Shown: one piece after another, positions 7,045 through 11,514 of the stretch
How the letters are laid out: each line of letters begins with the position of its first letter
Position numbering within the stretch: position 1 is the stretch's first letter
From: Candidatus Magasanikbacteria bacterium CG_4_10_14_0_8_um_filter_42_12
GTDB taxonomy: Bacteria > Patescibacteriota > Patescibacteriia > Magasanikbacterales > UBA922
DNA: 11,514 nt
Reading direction: 5' to 3'
Assembly: GCA_002784795.1 (NCBI GenBank)
Contig: PFLZ01000056.1
Location: forward strand, 1 to 11,514
Position numbers and translations under genes: made by a program
The notes under the pieces: generated by a model
Database searches by the model: none
Told to the model about the DNA's origin: nothing
The model's input: only the letters and a program-made list of their open reading frames with translations

Positions 7045-8409
7045 ATGTCTTCATCCGCTGCGATTTCAATTAAAAATCTTTCTGTTACCTATTTCCCTGG
7101 CAAAAGTAATGAAGTGCCAGCGCTGAGTAATGCAAATTTGGATATTTATCCAGGAGAATTTATTATTTTTTTTGGTCCTTCTGGTTGTGGAAAATCTACC
7201 CTTCTTTATAGTATCGCAGGACTCGAAAAACCAACCGATGGTGAAATTCTCGTTCAAGGTCTCAAGCTTCACGATCTCAAAAATGACGAACTAGAATACT
7301 ACCATCAATTTACCACAGGCATGGTATTTCAGGCATTTTATTTGATTCCATCTCTGAGTGTTGAAAAAAATATTATGCTGCCACAAATTGCAGTGGGGGG
7401 CAAAAAAAAAGAACGCCAAGCAGAGGCCGAACGCCTCATGAAATACTTTGGCGTATACGAACAACGGAGCAAACTCCCAAACGAACTTTCTGGTGGGCAA
7501 CAACAACGTGTTGCGATATGTCGCTCGCTCATCAACAATCCTGACATTATCTTTGCCGACGAACCAGTCGGAAACCTTGATTCAAAATCTGCTCAGGATG
7601 TATTAGCCTTGATTCAAGAATTAAATGTAAAACAAAAGAAAACCATTATTCTCGTCACCCATGATCCATCCCATCTCGATATTGCCGATCGAGTTTTTTT
7701 CATGAAAGATGGAAAAATTATTGACACAAAGAAAAATGAACACAGACGTGTCATCACCCCAGGCGAAGCCGTCAACGCACCAGAACCACAAAAAACAAAT
7801 CTTGAACTTGTCTCCAACACCTTTACAAAAGAAGGCGCTTTTGGCCTCGAAGGCATGATGATGGATTATAAGGCAAAAGAAATTGTTGCAGAAGCCTTGA
7901 CTGGTTTTACTGCCGAAGAAATTGGCACTATCGAACACTATGTCAAAGGATACCTTCTCGATATCAAAACAAAACCATCCGAACTAGAACACTATCTCGA
8001 TGAAGACTACATGGCCGACAACGGTCTCTCGCTCAACAAACGATCAGCAAAACGACTGACAAACATACTCATGCACACAGCAAAAGAAATGAGAGAACTC
8101 CATGACAGAACCCTCACCAAACATAAAAAGAAACCAGACTACGCTGCAGAACTTCGATATTATCTTCTCGATACATACAAAACATCATTGCGCAGCACAG
8201 AGGCTATAGACGCAATGGAAGCAATCATTGAAGAACGTATCCATGACAGGACAGATCGAAAAGGGGTCCAAGCAATATTTGATCTAGATTTGTCACGTGG
8301 CGGCGTAGGGCTCGACAAACGTCTTGCGCGCCGCATGGCAAAACATCTTGATCTTGTTATCCTTGGCAGATACCGCGTAGAAGAAGAAAAAAAACAAGCA
8401 AAAAAATAG
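7045..8409 (+). CDS. MacB/LolD-type ABC transporter ATPase with a long C-terminal extension
   Basis: This 454-residue protein is the ATP-hydrolysing subunit of the exporter whose permease follows after 12 nt. Residues 7-234 form a complete ABC domain: Walker [10 protein letters not shown] (44-52), Q-loop Gln96, signature LSGGQ (148-152), Walker B IIFADEP (168-174) with Glu173, D-loop NLDS (177-180) and switch His206. MacB/LolD ATPases normally end near residue 230. Here about 220 residues follow, highly charged and predicted helical. They hold two related segments (about 278-342 and 368-435) that share a G-x-x-L-x-K-R-x-A-[KR]-R motif, ending in a Lys-rich tail. I do not recognise this extension. 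I chose the ATG at 7045: an in-frame TTG at 6988 overlaps the promoter, while residue 7 onward matches the family start. No Shine-Dalgarno is visible. Confidence 0.94.
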   Translation: MSSSAAISIKNLSVTYFPGKSNEVPALSNANLDIYPGEFIIFFGPSGCGKSTLLYSIAGLEKPTDGEILVQGLKLHDLKNDELEYYHQFTTGMVFQAFYLIPSLSVEKNIMLPQIAVGGKKKERQAEAERLMKYFGVYEQRSKLPNELSGGQQQRVAICRSLINNPDIIFADEPVGNLDSKSAQDVLALIQELNVKQKKTIILVTHDPSHLDIADRVFFMKDGKIIDTKKNEHRRVITPGEAVNAPEPQKTNLELVSNTFTKEGAFGLEGMMMDYKAKEIVAEALTGFTAEEIGTIEHYVKGYLLDIKTKPSELEHYLDEDYMADNGLSLNKRSAKRLTNILMHTAKEMRELHDRTLTKHKKKPDYAAELRYYLLDTYKTSLRSTEAIDAMEAIIEERIHDRTDRKGVQAIFDLDLSRGGVGLDKRLARRMAKHLDLVILGRYRVEEEKKQAKK

Positions 8410-8421
8410 TAAATTCTTGAC

Positions 8422-9702
8422 ATGAAAGATAAAACAAAAAAACAATCTACATCACCGTCTAAAAAGACAACGACACACACACACAAACGGATGTCATTTC
8501 AGGATGTGCTCATGTTGTCCACTCGTACGTTTCGGACTCGTCCACTGCGTACCACACTGACTATTCTCGGTATGAGTGTTGGTATTGGTGCTGTCCTTTT
8601 TTTGGTATCACTTGGGTATGGGTTGCAAGAAACGGTCTTGAATCGTATTACCACAGCAGATGCTCTGCTCAGTCTCGATGTCAGTCCAGGAGATTCCGAA
8701 TTGATCCAGCTCAATAATGTAAGTATCGCACAAATAGAATCACTTCCCTCTGTTGCAGACGTAAGTCCTGTGACAGCACTCCCCTCTCAGATTGCATATG
8801 GAGAACTCACAGGAGTTGTTACCATGTACGGGATTGAACCATCGTTTTTTGGCCTGAGTGGTCTCAATCCAACATATGGATCATTTTTTACCCAAGAGGA
8901 CATCGACAATACAAACCACACGATTGTAGTATCATCAGCACTCGCAGCACTCTTCGATGTGAGTCCAGAAGAAATGATCGGGCATGATGTGAGTCTTACG
9001 GCATTTTTGCCATTTGTCAATGATGCAGGTTTTGAAGAAGTAAAGACAGTGGATATCAATGACATGTATACCATCAGCGCCGTTATTGATGACGAAAGTG
9101 AAAGCTTTATCTACGCACCAACAGCATTGCTCAGAGAGTTGACATTCAACTCATATATCGGCGTAAAGGTAAAAGCCACTGATCCTGAAAGTATGCCAGC
9201 ACTGAGAGATCAAATTATTGAAATGGGATTTTTTGTATCGGTCTTACAAGACACCATTGACCAAGTAAAAAAAATCTTTACGGTTATCCAGGTTGTCTTG
9301 GGTCTCTTTGGTCTGATTGCCCTCATCGTCTCTGCTATCGGCATGTTCAATACCATGACCGTCATGCTCCTCGAGCGTACCAATGAAATTGGTATCATGC
9401 GCTCTATTGGCGTCACCAAACGGGACGTCAAAAAGCTCTTTATGATAGAAGCCATGGTCATGGGATTTATGGGAGGCCTCGGTGGTGTTGTCTTGGGACA
9501 GCTCGGTGGATTCCTCGCAAATCTCGGTATCAATATTCTTGCAAAAAACTTTGGTGGCCAAGCACTTGATCTCTTCTCACACCCTCCATCATTCATCATT
9601 ATTATTATCGCGTTTTCTACTATTATTGGCTTTTTGACAGGTGTCTTCCCTGCACGCAGAGCAGGCAAACTCAAACCTCTCGATGCCCTCAGGTACAAAT
9701 AA
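8422..9702 (+). CDS. MacB/FtsX-family ABC transporter permease
   Basis: This 426-residue membrane subunit pairs with the ATPase encoded 12 nt upstream. Four membrane segments are visible at about 44-66, 284-307, 337-366 and 390-412. A large extracytoplasmic domain (about 67-283) lies between the first two, the MacB_PCD plus FtsX layout. ERTNEIGIMRSIGVTKRDV (318-336) is the cytoplasmic coupling stretch typical of the family, and the C-terminus ends with PARRAGKLKPLDALRYK. The N-terminal 23 residues are very basic and Thr-rich; they include an (AC)6 run at 8473-8484. An alternative start is Met24 (8491). No HlyD-type adaptor gene follows, so this is a two-component MacB-like system. The substrate is unknown; peptides, lipoproteins or antimicrobials are usual for the family. 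Confidence 0.94.
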   Translation: MKDKTKKQSTSPSKKTTTHTHKRMSFQDVLMLSTRTFRTRPLRTTLTILGMSVGIGAVLFLVSLGYGLQETVLNRITTADALLSLDVSPGDSELIQLNNVSIAQIESLPSVADVSPVTALPSQIAYGELTGVVTMYGIEPSFFGLSGLNPTYGSFFTQEDIDNTNHTIVVSSALAALFDVSPEEMIGHDVSLTAFLPFVNDAGFEEVKTVDINDMYTISAVIDDESESFIYAPTALLRELTFNSYIGVKVKATDPESMPALRDQIIEMGFFVSVLQDTIDQVKKIFTVIQVVLGLFGLIALIVSAIGMFNTMTVMLLERTNEIGIMRSIGVTKRDVKKLFMIEAMVMGFMGGLGGVVLGQLGGFLANLGINILAKNFGGQALDLFSHPPSFIIIIIAFSTIIGFLTGVFPARRAGKLKPLDALRYK

Positions 9703-9729
9703 CATAGTGCCAAAAAACATGTTCTCCCA

Positions 9730-9753
9730 AAAACCCCTGTATTAAGGGGTTTT
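9730..9753 (+). terminator. intrinsic terminator after the exporter operon
   Basis: AAAACCCCT (9730-9738) pairs perfectly with AGGGGTTTT (9745-9753) around the 6-base loop GTATTA. The T-run forms the 3' arm and tail. It stands 27 bp after the permease stop and separates the operon from typA. Confidence 0.88.
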
Positions 9754-9756
9754 CTA

Positions 9757-9785
9757 TTGACAAAAGTATATCTATTCGCTATACT
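9757..9785 (+). promoter_or_regulatory. strong sigma70-type promoter of typA
   Basis: Consensus TTGACA (9757-9762), a 17-bp spacer and TATACT (9780-9785) make this the best promoter in the window. Transcription would start near 9792, giving a leader of about 64 nt. The -35 box begins right behind the upstream terminator. Confidence 0.88.
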
Positions 9786-9796
9786 TTCGCCTTACA

Positions 9797-9821
9797 GAGA
9801 TTCTCCAGCTCGGAGAATTTT
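9797..9821 (+). promoter_or_regulatory. stem-loop in the typA 5' leader
   Basis: ATTCTCC (9800-9806) pairs with GGAGAAT (9812-9818) around AGCTC, and G-U/A-U pairs at 9797-9799 with 9819-9821 extend it. It lies within the first 30 nt of the predicted transcript. It may protect the 5' end or act as a weak attenuator, as T-rich sequence follows. The GGAG in its 3' arm is 40 nt before the ATG, too far to serve as a ribosome binding site. Confidence 0.5.
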
Positions 9822-9855
9822 ATTATAAAACAATTACACACTAGTACCACATGCT

Positions 9856-11514
9856 ATGGATATCAGAAATATCGCCATTATTGCACATGTAGACCATGGC
9901 AAAACAACCCTCACAGACGCCCTCCTTCGCCAGACTGGCATGATCGAAGCGACTGGCAGTATGGATAGCAACTCACTCGAACAAGAGCGAGGTATTACGA
10001 TCTATGCAAAAAATACGACCCTGTATTATAACGATGTCAAAATCAATATTGTAGATACACCAGGCCATGCTGATTTTGGTTCAGAAGTAGAACGCGTTCT
10101 TCGTTCTATTGATTCTGTGATTCTCGTCGTGGATGCCCAGGAAGGACCAATGCCACAGACAAAATTTGTATTGAAAAAAAGTCTTGAACTAGGTCTCCGT
10201 CCACTTGTCGTCCTCAATAAGATTGACAAACCAGCCGCACGTCCAGAAGAAGTACACGAGGAAGTATTGGAACTCTTCATGGATCTCGGAGCAAATGATG
10301 AACAAATGAATTTCCCATATTGCTATGCAATTGGAAAACAAGGTATTGCAAAAAAATCACTCGATGATGCATCGACAGACATGACTCCCCTGCTAGATCT
10401 CATCCTCGAGCATGTATCCCCAGCACCGCACGATACATCAGCACCATTCCGCATGCAACCATTCAATCTAGCCTACGATGATTTTGTTGGACGACTCGCA
10501 ATCGGACGTATTTATGAAGGAAAACTTCATGTCAGCGACAAAGTCATTATCAAAAAATCAACCGGCGAGACTCGCACAGGTTCTATTACAAAACTGCAAC
10601 AGTTCAAAGGATTTGATCGTGTTGAGACGACAGAAGCATTTGCAGGAGACATTGTGATGATATCAGGTATCCCAGACATTGATATTGGAGAAACAATCTG
10701 CCATAGCGCTGACCAAGAGCCACTCCCTGCGATTCAAGTTGATGAACCAACTATTGGTATCGACTTCTTGGTAAACAACTCACCATTTGCAGGAAAAGAA
10801 GGAAAATTTGTCACTACACGACAAATAAAAGAACGCCTAGAAAAAGAATTAGAAATTAATGTAGGCCTAAAGATTGATTTTTCTGACTCAGACAAATTCA
10901 AAGTATACGGACGTGGTGAACTGCACATTGCGATTTTACTTGAACAAATGCGTCGTGAAGGATTTGAAATTCAAGTCAGTCAACCACAAGTTATCATCAA
11001 AGAAATTGATGGAAAAAAACACGAACCATTTGAAGAAGTAACGATCGATGTCCCAGAACAATTTACGGGAACAGTCATCGAGAAACTAAGCAAACGAAAA
11101 GGTGTCATGACCAACATGATCTCAAAGAATGGTCATGCTCGTATTACCTTTGACATTCCATCACGTGGTCTCCTCGGATACCGTGGACCATTTATTATGG
11201 ATACCAAAGGTGAAGGTCTCATGGCAAGCCAAGGCGCAGGATTCAAACCATATGTGGGAGAAATAGAAAAACGAAATGTAGGATCTATGATTTCTATGGT
11301 CGCCGGCAAAGCACTTGGGTACTCACTCGCAAATCTCCAAGATCGAGGAACGCTCTATATTGGCCCTACTGTAGAAGTATACGAAGGTATGGTCATTGGA
11401 AATACCGCAAAAGGCGAGGATATGGCCGTCAACCCAATCAAGGGAAAGCAATTGACAAACATGCGATCGAGTGGAAATGATGATGCCTTGAATCTCACTC
11501 CTCATATGGAGGTA
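9856..11514 (+). CDS. typA: translational GTPase TypA/BipA (3' end outside the window)
   Basis: TypA is a GTPase of the EF-G family that binds 70S ribosomes and aids ribosome assembly and stress adaptation. The 553 residues present start with MDIRNIAIIAHVDHGKTT, which carries the G1 motif AHVDHGKT (10-17). The G2 element ERGITI (44-49), G3 DTPGH (67-71) and G4 NKID (121-124) follow. The usual G5 region, YASA in many homologues, reads YAIGKQG here (157-163). Domain II, the EF-G-like domain III (GRGELHIAILLEQMRREGFE) and the TypA-specific C-terminal domain (SRGLLGYRG and LTNMRSSG) follow in order. Family members are about 600-615 residues long, so about 50-60 residues are cut off by the window edge. 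The ATG at 9856 is the family start. No Shine-Dalgarno is visible in the leader. Confidence 0.97.
   Translation, partial: MDIRNIAIIAHVDHGKTTLTDALLRQTGMIEATGSMDSNSLEQERGITIYAKNTTLYYNDVKINIVDTPGHADFGSEVERVLRSIDSVILVVDAQEGPMPQTKFVLKKSLELGLRPLVVLNKIDKPAARPEEVHEEVLELFMDLGANDEQMNFPYCYAIGKQGIAKKSLDDASTDMTPLLDLILEHVSPAPHDTSAPFRMQPFNLAYDDFVGRLAIGRIYEGKLHVSDKVIIKKSTGETRTGSITKLQQFKGFDRVETTEAFAGDIVMISGIPDIDIGETICHSADQEPLPAIQVDEPTIGIDFLVNNSPFAGKEGKFVTTRQIKERLEKELEINVGLKIDFSDSDKFKVYGRGELHIAILLEQMRREGFEIQVSQPQVIIKEIDGKKHEPFEEVTIDVPEQFTGTVIEKLSKRKGVMTNMISKNGHARITFDIPSRGLLGYRGPFIMDTKGEGLMASQGAGFKPYVGEIEKRNVGSMISMVAGKALGYSLANLQDRGTLYIGPTVEVYEGMVIGNTAKGEDMAVNPIKGKQLTNMRSSGNDDALNLTPHMEV

Noticed and set aside
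8417..8448. TTGACA at 8417 as an internal promoter of the permease
   Set aside because: No acceptable -10 box lies 16-18 bp downstream, and the 12-nt gap indicates co-transcription with the ATPase.
9210..9713. 167-codon minus-strand open frame opposite the permease
   Set aside because: It is antisense to a well-supported MacB-type gene and shows no family motif. The other minus-strand frames in the giant gene are rejected for the same reason.
762..11514. Recoded TGA (glycine or tryptophan) as in some CPR and Mollicutes lineages
   Set aside because: No in-frame TGA occurs in over 3400 codons, and TGG serves for tryptophan, so the window gives no sign of recoding.
1..11514. CRISPR array or insertion sequence
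   Set aside because: No regularly spaced identical repeats with unique spacers and no transposase motif or terminal inverted repeats were found.

Overview
The window reads as bacterial chromosome from a Candidate Phyla Radiation (Patescibacteria) organism, most likely the Parcubacteria group. That is an inference from protein style: a giant membrane-anchored protein of RCC1, sugar-binding-like and FN3-like modules, and a two-gene MacB-type exporter with no periplasmic adaptor, as expected for a cell without a classical outer membrane. All genes lie on the + strand. The three visible stops are TAA, TAG and TAA, and no in-frame TGA occurs, so the standard bacterial code fits. None of the four protein genes has a recognisable Shine-Dalgarno sequence.

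Layout. Bases 1-236 carry no gene but hold two good sigma70-type promoters (106-134 and 196-224) and a bulged stem-loop (154-183). Bases 237-605 form a small tRNA unit: a broken tRNA-Val copy interrupted by a 17-bp palindrome, an intact tRNA-Val(UAC), an AT-rich hairpin with two alternative foldings, tRNA-Thr(GGU) and an intrinsic terminator. Bases 606-720 are T-rich spacer. An extended -10 promoter then leads into a 2059-residue surface protein (762-6941). It contains a complete seven-repeat RCC1 propeller whose DNA composition differs from the rest of the gene, followed by about nine FN3-like domains. Next comes a two-gene operon with its own promoter and terminator: a MacB/LolD-type ABC ATPase with an unusual C-terminal extension of about 220 residues (7045-8409), and a MacB/FtsX-type permease (8422-9702). 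Finally, a consensus promoter and a hairpin leader precede typA (bipA), a ribosome-binding GTPase that runs off the right end.

How they fit together. The ATPase and permease very probably form one membrane complex. The surface protein is an independent unit anchored in the membrane with a large extracellular part. The tRNAs and typA serve translation. The points most worth a second look are the internally duplicated extension of the ATPase, the inserted-looking RCC1 cassette, the palindrome-disrupted tRNA copy and the switch-like spacer between the tRNAs.
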